DNA of 51,611 bases from Pseudoalteromonas luteoviolacea H33-S (lineage in GTDB: Bacteria; Pseudomonadota; Gammaproteobacteria; Enterobacterales; Alteromonadaceae), in assembly GCF_001625695.1 (NCBI RefSeq), contig NZ_AUXY01000085.1, positions 1-51,611 of the forward strand, read 5' to 3'. Positions 1 through 8,043 of the stretch are shown piece after piece (within the stretch, counting starts at the first letter, position 1; each line of letters begins with the position of its first letter). The notes beneath the pieces are model-generated. The model had not been told where the DNA came from. It did not search any database and saw only the letters and a program-made list of their open reading frames with translations. Both the position numbers and the translations under genes were made by a program.

Positions 1-71
1 CCTGAATATAGGTAAAAATAATAAGGCCTCAGTAAAGGCCTATTTGATCAACAAGGCCATTAAAGATATGA

Positions 72-749
72 ATGATTGCAAAACTTATGATAAAGACTCT
101 ACTTTTAATACTTAGTATTGTTTCTTTCAGTTCATATGCAAAAAGCACCCAATTAACTGAAACCGACAAAGCAAAATTGCTTGAGGCATACTTCAACTCT
201 TTTCAAAAGCCATATATTATTGATGGCGCTAAGTTCCAATCACTAAGAGCAACTCAGTGGCTAAGCCAAGTTCGCGCTTTATTTGAGCCGATAAAGTCCT
301 CTTATAATATTTATAGGTCAAGATCTGTAGGTGCTACCTTTTCAGGAACATCCCCTACAGATATTACTTATATCGAGCCCGTTGCAAACAGTGAGTATAT
401 TGGTGAATTAGTGTGGTTAGAAAGTGAAAAAAATTGCTCACAAAAGAAATGGAGTGACGTGCCATTTTTATCTTCTCCAATCGTTGACCCTACATTATAT
501 AAGATATTGTCTAATTTAGACTCACTATTAAATGCAACGACCAAAAGTAATGTTGAAACCAATTTAAAAAAAGAGAAAATTCTCAGCTTTAAGAAACATC
601 CAATAATATCAATTGGTGTGGAACGAGACATAACTAATTATTATTACAAGATCAATATCGGAAACGACACATGCACTCACCTAACAATCTACACATTAAT
701 AAATGAAGACTCTTTCGAAGTAAAAAGTGCCTATTTGGCAATGTGTTAA
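72..749 (+). CDS. Secreted hypothetical protein
   Basis: I do not recognise a family. The 225-residue protein starts with a short basic segment and a hydrophobic stretch (residues about 8-20) ending in SSYA before KST, which reads as a Sec signal peptide. The start could also be Met6, because there is no clear ribosome binding site before either. The mature part is polar, with two cysteines near the end (the DTC motif and the final residue) that could pair after export with one near residue 120. It is transcribed towards the haloperoxidase-like gene. It is probably periplasmic, and nothing in it points to a catalytic role. Confidence 0.6.
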   Translation: MIAKLMIKTLLLILSIVSFSSYAKSTQLTETDKAKLLEAYFNSFQKPYIIDGAKFQSLRATQWLSQVRALFEPIKSSYNIYRSRSVGATFSGTSPTDITYIEPVANSEYIGELVWLESEKNCSQKKWSDVPFLSSPIVDPTLYKILSNLDSLLNATTKSNVETNLKKEKILSFKKHPIISIGVERDITNYYYKINIGNDTCTHLTIYTLINEDSFEVKSAYLAMC

Positions 750-851
750 TCATGCGAACAACCTACCTTACTCTCAATAAAAATAAAGCAATATATCTAT
801 CAACTTAACATTAGAGACGAAGTGACTTTAAGGACAAAAGTATAGGGAAAT

Positions 852-887
852 AAATTAAAGAGACACGATCCAAACAATCATGTCTCT
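852..887 (-). terminator. Rho-independent terminator of the haloperoxidase-like gene
   Basis: An 11-bp stem with one mismatch (859-869 pairing with 877-887, loop of 7) is followed on the minus strand by a U-rich tail (TTTAATTTATTT). It lies 45 bases past the stop of the minus-strand gene. The plus strand has no T tract, so it serves mainly the minus-strand gene. Confidence 0.6.
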
Positions 888-931
888 GAGAGAATCAATT
901 GATATTAGATAAAATTGAAAAGATTTACATA

Positions 932-2500
932 TCAATCATCATCATTTTCAAAACTGAAACGCTCTGGTAATTCACTTAATGGTCGTCCTTGGCTTGGCGC
1001 TCTAAGCTTTGCACTACCATCAACCAAAGAGCTCACGTATTCATAAGCAAGATCACCAAATACTGGACATACTTCAGCACTTTGATCTACTGCAGCCTGA
1101 AAATGCACGCCACCCCAAACACGGCTCTGACCGCACTCTTTTGCAAAATCAGTCCAATTATTATAAGAGATTACAATGTCATTTTTAGGTGTGACGCCAG
1201 GTTCTACTCTTGATGAACCAGCAGGAATTGGCAGGTAATAAACCATATTGTCATCACCAAAATGTTTTCTTAAAGATTGCGCATGGGCATTACAAAAACA
1301 TGCTGTCGCTGAAGGGTATTCTGGATGGTCTGCTTCTTCCAAATAGCTATGCCATTCTTCACCTTGCATACTGACAGTGCCCTTTCCTGGACCACCCCAG
1401 GCTTGCACAGATTCGTCTTTGTATAGCTTTCTAATCGCACTAAATGGCCTAACAGCATCAAAACGATACTTTTCTTGCCAAACAAAAATACCTGCATCAA
1501 ATGCCGCTAAATTTGTCATAAAACCGATTTGGATGAATTCAAGTAAGGATAGATTTCTCGGTCCAATATTGCTCGAAAGTGAATATGATAAAGAACGGAA
1601 TTTATCATCAAACAACTCAGCTTTAATTTTTTGCTCATCCGTTAAATTCGCAGAGGCGGCCAATACTTCTTTGGCTTGTTTACGGTATGCACGCTTATTT
1701 TTGAAATTACTGTTGTAAGGCGGAGGTACTTCAAAATCATTTGGATCATCATATGAATAAGGTTCTGCAAGCGCAAACTGTGGTGTGACAAACTGCTGAA
1801 TTTTATATAAACCTAGCCCTTTACGTTGCATATCTGGCTGCCAATGCGAAGGACTTTTCAATTTATATGCAGTATTAAGCGGCTTATATTGAGTATAATC
1901 GGCGTATGGCATCGGATTATACTGTTTATTTGTATCACCCTCTTGGTTCATACCGTCAAACTGTCTCCCAGCTACAACCGCAAAACCTGCCGCATTACCT
2001 ATCCCTATCGGGGTATTTAAGTCAGTACTGTTGTTGTCGGGATCCAGCCCAATGTCCAATAACATTTTACGCCAAGACGCTTTATAAGTTGGCATAAAGC
2101 TATTTAAAACTCGATAAGAGGCATAAATAACCGCGGTATTAATATTTCGGTTGGTTGCCTCTTCTGCTGGCCTGCGTCCTAAATGGGAATACACACCGAC
2201 CGCTGTTGGGTGATAAGGGGCGCTTGCGTCATACCACGCATTCGTAATTAAGACGCCAAAGCGAAAGAGCAAAGAGGCATCACCGTAATTTGCCGATACA
2301 TGCTCTTTTAATTCATCAAGACTGCCCCAACCAACGACATCCAAAGCGCCATTGTCTTTATCAAAGTCAAACTCATCAAGATGATTTGCTTGTACATGTG
2401 TAACACAAATGAGTGAGAGTAAAAACACGCTGATATTGCGCAGCTTCATCAATTTTCGTATTTGATGAAGTAAACTTATCTTCGAAAGATATTTATTCAT
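932..2500 (-). CDS. Secreted vanadium-dependent haloperoxidase-like protein (PAP2 superfamily)
   Basis: The frame is open from 2566, but an AAGGAAC ribosome site 9 bases before the ATG at 2500 favours that start (522 residues). An N-terminal hydrophobic segment ending VTHVQA looks like a signal peptide, so the product is exported. Numbered from the 2566 frame, the C-terminal half shows two of the three vanadate-pocket motifs of vanadium haloperoxidases: K366-x6-R373-P (KYRFDAVRP) and S481-R482-x5-H488 (SRVWGGVH). The middle motif, normally PSGH, reads PSAT (418-421), so the usual acid/base histidine is absent. It could be a haloperoxidase subfamily with altered chemistry, or a phosphatase-like or inactive relative. 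It stands alone, with a terminator behind it. Confidence 0.75.
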   Translation of the reverse strand: MNKYLSKISLLHQIRKLMKLRNISVFLLSLICVTHVQANHLDEFDFDKDNGALDVVGWGSLDELKEHVSANYGDASLLFRFGVLITNAWYDASAPYHPTAVGVYSHLGRRPAEEATNRNINTAVIYASYRVLNSFMPTYKASWRKMLLDIGLDPDNNSTDLNTPIGIGNAAGFAVVAGRQFDGMNQEGDTNKQYNPMPYADYTQYKPLNTAYKLKSPSHWQPDMQRKGLGLYKIQQFVTPQFALAEPYSYDDPNDFEVPPPYNSNFKNKRAYRKQAKEVLAASANLTDEQKIKAELFDDKFRSLSYSLSSNIGPRNLSLLEFIQIGFMTNLAAFDAGIFVWQEKYRFDAVRPFSAIRKLYKDESVQAWGGPGKGTVSMQGEEWHSYLEEADHPEYPSATACFCNAHAQSLRKHFGDDNMVYYLPIPAGSSRVEPGVTPKNDIVISYNNWTDFAKECGQSRVWGGVHFQAAVDQSAEVCPVFGDLAYEYVSSLVDGSAKLRAPSQGRPLSELPERFSFENDDD

Positions 2501-3122
2501 TTTTAAAAGTTCCTTTTGTTGGTGTATATGCAAAGAGCAAAGCAATACTGCTTGCTTTGACTTCACTGGTTATAAACTGCTTGTTTCACAAAAGTACCCG
2601 CTCAGAATTTTCTAAACTAATGCCTGCTTTCAAACATATTCCGATACAACTTAAATCAAAAAAAACTCTATTAAAAGCAGCGTACCCTCTAAGCTATGGC
2701 ACCTACTCTTATGAGAGAAAACAACTCACAACGTAATTACCGTAAAAATTAATTCATAACCTGTGAGCCTAAAATCACAGCACTCGACGAAACAAATGTT
2801 TAATAAAAGACTCAACTCATGGTTACTCAGTGAAAAGAACGCACCTGCCAGTCGACGGTAATCTAAAGTCATCGAATAAATCGAAGGAAATACCTTGAAA
2901 TGACAAGTAATTTAGCAAATGGCTAGAATACAGATGGAAGCCTAGGTTTATCGTTATGGATAAATGGAAAGCAACATAGACATAAGGTTCCAAAGTTCAA
3001 TTCGCATTTACAGATTTGGAGTTTCTATTGAGGTGATTGATTAGTGTCGAGAGTAAAAAATGAGGTTAGCGATTATCGAAATATCACAATTTTATACAGA
3101 TTTAGGTCTGGGGTGACTTTAT
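2501..3122. other. Intergenic region, no gene seen
   Basis: About 620 bases with stop codons in all frames and no ORF of useful length. The part next to 2500 holds the ribosome site of the haloperoxidase-like gene and presumably its promoter. I see no convincing RNA gene, repeat or strong terminator in the rest. Confidence 0.5.
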
Positions 3123-3473
3123 TTAATCAATCGCCCGACGAGCAGTTAAATTAGCTTCAAAACCAACAAGTCCACAGCCTGTAACGATTAAAATCAAAGC
3201 TGCATACCATGAGAACTTAATATCTGAGCTTGCCTTAATTAACGCCTTATTCTTTAGCTTGACGCACTCTTTACCGAAAATCATTGGGTAAAAATCGTCA
3301 AGTTGAGCCTCATAAAACGCTTGAAAAGATGGCTTTCCCCAAGAAATCCAGTTTGCTTTTTCCTGCTCTAACCAAGCTCGATAAAAAACCTTACAAAAAT
3401 AATAGTTCAAAGCAATAACAGCCGCGAGTATCACTAAAATACAGACAGCGATGATATCAAACATATTGAGCAC
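3123..3473 (-). CDS. Small two-helix membrane protein of unknown function
   Basis: The 116-residue protein has a hydrophobic helix at residues 5-27 and a second at about 88-107. Between them is a loop rich in aromatic and charged residues (WISWGKPSFQAFYEAQ). I do not recognise the family. The helix arrangement predicts an inner-membrane protein with the loop on one face. It lies upstream of nothing obvious on the same strand and is 60 bases from the PhzF-like gene, which is transcribed in the same direction ahead of it, so weak co-transcription is possible. Confidence 0.55.
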   Translation of the reverse strand: MLNMFDIIAVCILVILAAVIALNYYFCKVFYRAWLEQEKANWISWGKPSFQAFYEAQLDDFYPMIFGKECVKLKNKALIKASSDIKFSWYAALILIVTGCGLVGFEANLTARRAID

Positions 3474-3532
3474 CGATTAAATCGTTCTGATAAAAGGATA
3501 ATGCAGAAAACAAGCAAGCATTAAGAACCGAG

Positions 3533-4441
3533 CTAGGGACTAAACTGCGTTTCTAATGCGACTTCCTGATTATCAAACACCTTGGCATAGCCACCGACCT
3601 TGACCTCACTCACCTGCCCGTTGTCTAATTTGATAGTCGCTGAAATTTCAGACGCGCATTCCATGGCACGGCCTTGCTCAAATAGATAGTCAATTGTTGT
3701 GTTTGAGTCAGAGTTAATGTGCTTAGTTAAATAACACGCAAGGGCACCACTGGCGCTGCCTGTTGCAGACTCCTCAGGGATACCAAAAAGTGGCGCGAAA
3801 TTTCTGCAACTGGCAGTGTAATTAGACCTTGAATCATTCAATTCAAATACATGCGCGCCAACCAAGTTATGTTTTTTGCAAAATTCACTCATCAAATCTT
3901 CGTTGAGCTTCACTTTATCTAGATAACCACTTGGTACTGGTACTATCATATCTGCAAGCCCTGTCGTGACAACTTCGATGGGCAAGTCTGTAGATGCCAA
4001 CACGTCATCATCCAAACCGATTAAGGGCGAAATTACTTGGTATGAAAAGCTGCCTAAAAAGTCAGGTAATCGCTGCTGCATGACGACTTGTCCATTAGGT
4101 GCAATATGCACTTCGAGTATACCGGCCTTGGTTCTTTGTACGTATTTTCCAGCGCTAATCATGCCCTGCTCAAACATCACTGAAAATGCAGCCAATGTCG
4201 CATGCCCGCAAAAATCGACTTCTTCGGTTGTTGTGTAAAACGTCAGTTCAAAATCCACCTCTTTATCGCGGGTAACAAAAGCTGTTTCTGAAAAGCCAAC
4301 AACTTGGGCTATCTGTAATTTTTCTGCACCTGATAAATGCTCAGCATTCAATACCACGCCAGCGGGATTACCACCCGACCCCTCTAACACAAATGAATTG
4401 ACCAAAAACGTCTCTACTTGCTTCAAACTAGACCACTCCAA
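3533..4441 (-). CDS. PhzF-family isomerase/epimerase
   Basis: The 302-residue protein has the usual PhzF length and all its landmarks. These are GNPAGV at residues 24-29, GFSETAF at 49-55 with the catalytic glutamate at 52, DFCGHATLA around 77-84, and the late glycine/serine-rich ESATGSASGALACYL loop. PhzF proteins have two diaminopimelate-epimerase-like halves and act on small carboxylates. The true substrate is unknown for most members outside phenazine clusters, and no phenazine genes are present here. The PPOX-family gene ends 47 bases upstream on the same strand. In phenazine pathways PhzF and PPOX-fold PhzG work together, but this pairing alone does not show such a pathway. Confidence 0.85.
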   Translation of the reverse strand: MEWSSLKQVETFLVNSFVLEGSGGNPAGVVLNAEHLSGAEKLQIAQVVGFSETAFVTRDKEVDFELTFYTTTEEVDFCGHATLAAFSVMFEQGMISAGKYVQRTKAGILEVHIAPNGQVVMQQRLPDFLGSFSYQVISPLIGLDDDVLASTDLPIEVVTTGLADMIVPVPSGYLDKVKLNEDLMSEFCKKHNLVGAHVFELNDSRSNYTASCRNFAPLFGIPEESATGSASGALACYLTKHINSDSNTTIDYLFEQGRAMECASEISATIKLDNGQVSEVKVGGYAKVFDNQEVALETQFSP

Positions 4442-4488
4442 GATTTATGTCATTGATTTTATGTGTTTTTGTAAAATGAGCACACTCA

Positions 4489-4941
4489 TTATTTGACACC
4501 GTATGTGACTTTTGCGCTTTCAATTTGCTCGGCTTCAGTAATACTAGGAAACAGCTTGTAGCTGGGTGCTACGATGGGCTTAACCTTATTCACCGTAATA
4601 TGAATAATGCCCGCAACCGGATATTTATCCCCTGTTATAGGCATTATTTCTTTAAAGAGTACAGGAAAATGGCTGTCAGATTTAGCGACATAGTTTGCTT
4701 TACCATAGAATTGAAAGCCCTTTTGCGTAAACACATCCACACAGCTTACGCACACATTATCGTTATGTTTTATATTGCGCACACTATTTGCTGATGCAAT
4801 ATTGGCTATGAGCAGTTCATTGTCTTTATAGCTAACAAACACTTCTTTGGGAGACACACTTGGAGCCCCGTCTTTGTCAACAGTTGCCAACCAACATAAT
4901 ACGCTCTGGTGAATTGATGACTTAACTTCTTCTGTAAACAT
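4489..4941 (-). CDS. Pyridoxamine 5'-phosphate oxidase family protein
   Basis: The frame is open from 4977, but AAAGGA six bases before the ATG at 4941 makes the 150-residue form MFTEEVK... the likely start. The N-terminal WLATVDKDGAPSVSPKEVF is the typical first strand-turn-strand of the split-barrel FMN-binding fold seen in PNPOx-like proteins. A later SVRNIKHNDNVCVSCVD segment fits the second flavin-contact region. Members bind FMN, F420 or haem and reduce or oxidise small molecules. It lies directly upstream of the PhzF-like gene and may share its transcript. The exact reaction cannot be read from sequence. Confidence 0.75.
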   Translation of the reverse strand: MFTEEVKSSIHQSVLCWLATVDKDGAPSVSPKEVFVSYKDNELLIANIASANSVRNIKHNDNVCVSCVDVFTQKGFQFYGKANYVAKSDSHFPVLFKEIMPITGDKYPVAGIIHITVNKVKPIVAPSYKLFPSITEAEQIESAKVTYGVK

Positions 4942-4996
4942 GATCATTCCTTTAAATAAAAATGAGTTACACAGCAAATCTCGTAAACTTATCTTA

Positions 4997-5485
4997 CTAC
5001 TTGTCCTGCTCTAATATAATTGCACGTACCGCAGGCCTAACAACACTCAAAATCAATACAATTATCACCACTGCGCCCATAGCAAGCCTTACAACTTTCA
5101 AAAACCAAGGTTGCTCCCATATATTTACATTGGCTTGTTCACGTGTTTTTTGTTCTATTAAGGCTTGATAAGCTTCATCTAAGTCACTGTACTGAGTGAT
5201 TTTTGGATAATTAATGACTATGCCCGCTTGAGCCAATGAGACACGCGCCAGCTCAGTGTTTGCTTGGTCAACATACAGGATATGATTTTTAACGTCGGCA
5301 TAATATGCAATTCGCTCTTGGTCAAGTACATCAGCAATCAGTACCGTATCAACCAAACGCATATCTTGAACAAGTGGCCTAAATGCGGGGTTGTCTTGCT
5401 TTGCCCACACAATGATAAATACCGCAAATATGACAGATGATGCCAGTACAAGTAAAAGCTTATTGTGTCTTGTGATGTTCAGCAT
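4997..5485 (-). CDS. Free-standing mini FliF-like (MS-ring N-domain) membrane protein
   Basis: The 162-residue protein has a membrane helix at residues 9-28, a short periplasmic domain at about 35-92, a linker and a second helix at 131-152 followed by RPAVRAII. This matches the two ends of flagellar FliF. The pieces are the WAKQDNPAFRPLVQDM stretch after helix 1, a small ring-building-motif-like domain with strands VLIADVLDQERIAYYAD and ILYVDQANTELARVSLAQAGI, and the VVRP sequence after helix 2. The large central ring domains of about 550-residue FliF and its FliG-binding tail are missing. No flagellar gene is nearby. It could be a stand-alone ring-domain protein of unknown role or a remnant, but the frame is intact and has complete ends. 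Confidence 0.55.
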   Translation of the reverse strand: MLNITRHNKLLLVLASSVIFAVFIIVWAKQDNPAFRPLVQDMRLVDTVLIADVLDQERIAYYADVKNHILYVDQANTELARVSLAQAGIVINYPKITQYSDLDEAYQALIEQKTREQANVNIWEQPWFLKVVRLAMGAVVIIVLILSVVRPAVRAIILEQDK

Positions 5486-5526
5486 TTTGTTACTCTATTC
5501 TTGTTATTATTAGAAGACTTACTTAT

Positions 5527-5871
5527 CTAAAGCTGCCATAAACCGTGCTCATTTGCACCTAAAATGTATATGGCAAACTGACCTTTACCAGGTATTTCCA
5601 TCGGTGGCATTGCAATTTTTGCCCCTAACGCCTGCACTTTACTCACCGCTTCATTAATGTCGTCCACCAACCAATACGGGCGAATTATTGGAGACTCAGT
5701 CTCTCGAAGTGGCGCTCGTACCCCCACTAAACTGCCGTCATCAAGCTGGCAAGTTTTTGCACCACCTAGCAGCGGTTCTGGATCAGAGAAGGTTTTTTGG
5801 TATGTTGTTTCGTAAACTTTCACCACGGAATCAACATCTTCAGAAACGATTTCTAAGTAATGTACTTTCAT
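5527..5871 (-). CDS. VOC (glyoxalase/bleomycin-resistance fold) family protein
   Basis: The 114-residue protein begins MKVHYLEIVSEDVDSVVKVYE, the standard first beta-alpha unit of a VOC module. A second unit begins around RPYWLVDDINEAVSKVQALGA and ends ...GQFAIYILGANEHGLWQL. One VOC module of this size normally dimerises to form a metal-binding or ligand-binding cleft. No specific substrate can be assigned. It sits 31 bases downstream of a GNAT gene in the same direction, in a likely MazG-GNAT-VOC run. Confidence 0.75.
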   Translation of the reverse strand: MKVHYLEIVSEDVDSVVKVYETTYQKTFSDPEPLLGGAKTCQLDDGSLVGVRAPLRETESPIIRPYWLVDDINEAVSKVQALGAKIAMPPMEIPGKGQFAIYILGANEHGLWQL

Positions 5872-5902
5872 GAGCTTCCTCCAAGCATTTTTACTTGAGT
5901 AT

Positions 5903-6361
5903 TTAAGTTAAGTTTAGATAAAGCCTCAACATATCTTTATGCTGTATACCGTTTTCAAAAATTGGCTTAGCGTAATTTTGTAAAAAATGGTTTTTAACTA
6001 CACAATCAACTCTAAACCCCAATCTTTGATAATAGGTGAGTTGATAGCCAAAAGTCCCTGTACCAAGCTCAACACGTTCAATTTTTTTAGACTTCAATTG
6101 AGCAATCACATATCTTAATAATTGAGTTCCAAGCCCCTTGCCCTGCCGATTGAGCACTACTGACATATTATAAATTTCAGTGTGCCTGCAATTCACTTCA
6201 CTAACCACACATGCCCCAACAATCTGTTGCGCGTCGACGGCCACAAAACACCACGCATCTTGTAAATAGGACAATATGTTGTCTTTGCTCGGATCGGCTT
6301 CAAGCAGCAATTCAATAGGCACATCACTACTTTTAACTTCCTTATACTCCAATTTACACAC
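5903..6361 (-). CDS. GNAT-family N-acetyltransferase
   Basis: The 152-residue protein has the GNAT acetyl-CoA signature RQGKGLGTQLLRYV (motif A), preceded by the beta-strand IYNMSVVLN and followed by the YQRLGFRVD element. The acceptor is unknown. The ORF opens with GTG at 6361, only 4 bases after the stop of the upstream MazG gene. TTG at 6352 has a better-spaced AAGG and is an alternative start. The tight spacing implies translational coupling with MazG. Confidence 0.8.
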   Translation of the reverse strand: MCKLEYKEVKSSDVPIELLLEADPSKDNILSYLQDAWCFVAVDAQQIVGACVVSEVNCRHTEIYNMSVVLNRQGKGLGTQLLRYVIAQLKSKKIERVELGTGTFGYQLTYYQRLGFRVDCVVKNHFLQNYAKPIFENGIQHKDMLRLYLNLT

Positions 6362-6365
6362 CTTA

Positions 6366-6755
6366 CTATTTATGAAGAAGACGAGGCTTTACACATTCAC
6401 TTTGTTCTTTTTCAAGTGCACGTTTTTGTTTTTCTTTTACTTCTGCCCAACTACCCCCTTGCTCAATCGCTGATACTCGTTGCTCATATTTATTCACGGC
6501 ACGCTTAACTATAGAGTCCATATCTATCCCAGCCTCTTTTTCGAGGGCGAGGATGATGTTTAAGTAGTTCCAAAGAATGTCGCCTAATTCATCTTCTAAA
6601 TGGCATTTTCTTTCTTTTGGAATTTCTACCAGTACTTCAGCGACTTCATCTTGTAAGGCGGATAAATACGTATTTGAACCTGAATACCAGCTATTCGTTT
6701 GGTCAAAAATGAACTTTCGCTGTGCAATTGCTAGTAAGTTTTCTAAATCTGGCAT
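6366..6755 (-). CDS. MazG-like nucleotide pyrophosphohydrolase
   Basis: The 129-residue protein carries the all-alpha NTP pyrophosphatase metal-binding motifs: E37-x2-E40 in LSALQDEVAEVLVE and E56-x2-D59 in LEDELGDILWNYLNI. The single-domain length and the conserved W at about 62 match MazG-related hydrolases that cut (d)NTPs to NMP and pyrophosphate, usually as house-cleaning enzymes. The C-terminus is a charged, lysine-rich tail. It is the first gene of a MazG-GNAT-VOC run on the minus strand. Confidence 0.8.
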   Translation of the reverse strand: MPDLENLLAIAQRKFIFDQTNSWYSGSNTYLSALQDEVAEVLVEIPKERKCHLEDELGDILWNYLNIILALEKEAGIDMDSIVKRAVNKYEQRVSAIEQGGSWAEVKEKQKRALEKEQSECVKPRLLHK

Positions 6756-6984
6756 CTTTATCTCACCTCAGGCTTTGAACTTTAAGCGTATGATGTTTGG
6801 CGACTAAAAGCTAAATCGGCATTGAATGGACGACCATACCTATGCTTATTGCTTAGAAACATACCACCCGACCATTTGATTTAACCTAACTTTGCCATTA
6901 TTTACATATTGGCAATTTTTCTATTTTAGGTAAAATACAAAAAAATTAAAACAAATAAGGACATAAAAACCTGAATTTATAATT

Positions 6985-7866
6985 ATGTTTACACATTTTT
7001 CTCTCATTCGGCTTATTGCCTACTATTTTCTGTCAATGATTCTAATGTCATTGCCATTAGCGTTATTAGTTTATTCAAACACGTCCGATTCATTCTTGAC
7101 CCTACCCAATGCCCATACCAAAGTGCTTCTCGATATAACATCGTGTGTGCTTATACTCACGCTAATTATGCGTTTTCTTACACCTAAGCAAAGGCGCATA
7201 GCCTTTTCAAGTACAGCATCAAGAACTGAGTACGCCTATATGATAGTATTCGCCTTGGGGCTACTCTGTATGCATTTTGCCACTGCAGACATCTTGCAAT
7301 TGTATTCGCACATCGACTTTAAGTTGGTTAACGACAATTTGGTAGATACCAACATCTCACCGCAAGACGATCATTTTATTTTCTACATGTGTGTACTATT
7401 CGTCAGCTTAGTGATCGTGGTACCTATTTTTGCAGAAGTCGTATATCGAGGTGTATTGCTAGACAGGCTGTATATAAAGCTTTCCCCGCTGTGGGCCATT
7501 GCTTTAAGCTCGCTCTTATTTGCTTCTATCTATAATAATTTTATTGGCAGTCTCATTTTGGGTATTGTTTTATGCCTAATTAGGTTTAAGTATCGAACAC
7601 TTGCCGCCCCTATTTTTATCCATATGCTGCATAACTTGATTGTATACTGCCTTATTTTCACCTCTTATTTTGTGAGTTTAAGCTGCATTCCAATCATCTC
7701 TGGCTTAGAGAGCGACCCCAATATCGCAACCATTACGATATTGCTCAGTATTGCCACGCTGATTATTGGCACATATTGTTATTATGTCCTTCGCGACATC
7801 CCTAAAAGCAAGTTTAAAAAGCGTACTCGCTCTTTGCATAAAACGCCTCTACAGCAAACAAATTAA
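6985..7866 (+). CDS. CPBP-family intramembrane protease-like protein with degenerate active site
   Basis: The 293-residue protein has about seven to eight hydrophobic helices and the CPBP (Rce1/CAAX protease-like) pattern. The first motif, normally EExxxR, reads A150-E151-V-V-Y-R155. The second, normally FxxxH, reads F179-A-S-I-Y183. The third, HxxxN, is intact (H213-M-L-H-N217). The first glutamate and the second-motif histidine, both thought to act in catalysis, are therefore replaced. It may be a non-proteolytic relative, for example a membrane chaperone or immunity-type protein, or use altered chemistry. The tail is basic (KSKFKKRTRSLHK). It is a single gene with a hairpin behind it. Confidence 0.7.
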   Translation: MFTHFSLIRLIAYYFLSMILMSLPLALLVYSNTSDSFLTLPNAHTKVLLDITSCVLILTLIMRFLTPKQRRIAFSSTASRTEYAYMIVFALGLLCMHFATADILQLYSHIDFKLVNDNLVDTNISPQDDHFIFYMCVLFVSLVIVVPIFAEVVYRGVLLDRLYIKLSPLWAIALSSLLFASIYNNFIGSLILGIVLCLIRFKYRTLAAPIFIHMLHNLIVYCLIFTSYFVSLSCIPIISGLESDPNIATITILLSIATLIIGTYCYYVLRDIPKSKFKKRTRSLHKTPLQQTN

Positions 7867-7896
7867 TGAGAGAAACTACATACAAAATAATCTGGT

Positions 7897-7921
7897 TGGA
7901 GCTAGTCTCTATCTAGCTCCA
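7897..7921 (+). terminator. Hairpin after the CPBP gene, possible terminator
   Basis: A 9-bp perfect stem (TGGAGCTAG pairing with CTAGCTCCA, loop of 7) lies 30 bases past the stop. No clear U tract follows on the plus strand, so it may be a weak terminator or an mRNA 3'-end structure. Confidence 0.4.
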
Positions 7922-8043
7922 CAGCGCTCAACATTAAATTTATAATAACCTACCCAACACGCTACCCTAGATTTTCAATTCCCGCTATGATGGCAGCTGC
8001 ATATGCTTAATCATTACAAATGCCAAGGACTTAAGGAATTTTT

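Noticed and set aside
3533..4941. PhzF plus PPOX-family genes as a phenazine pathway
   Set aside because: No other phz genes are in the window; both families are large and often unrelated to phenazine.
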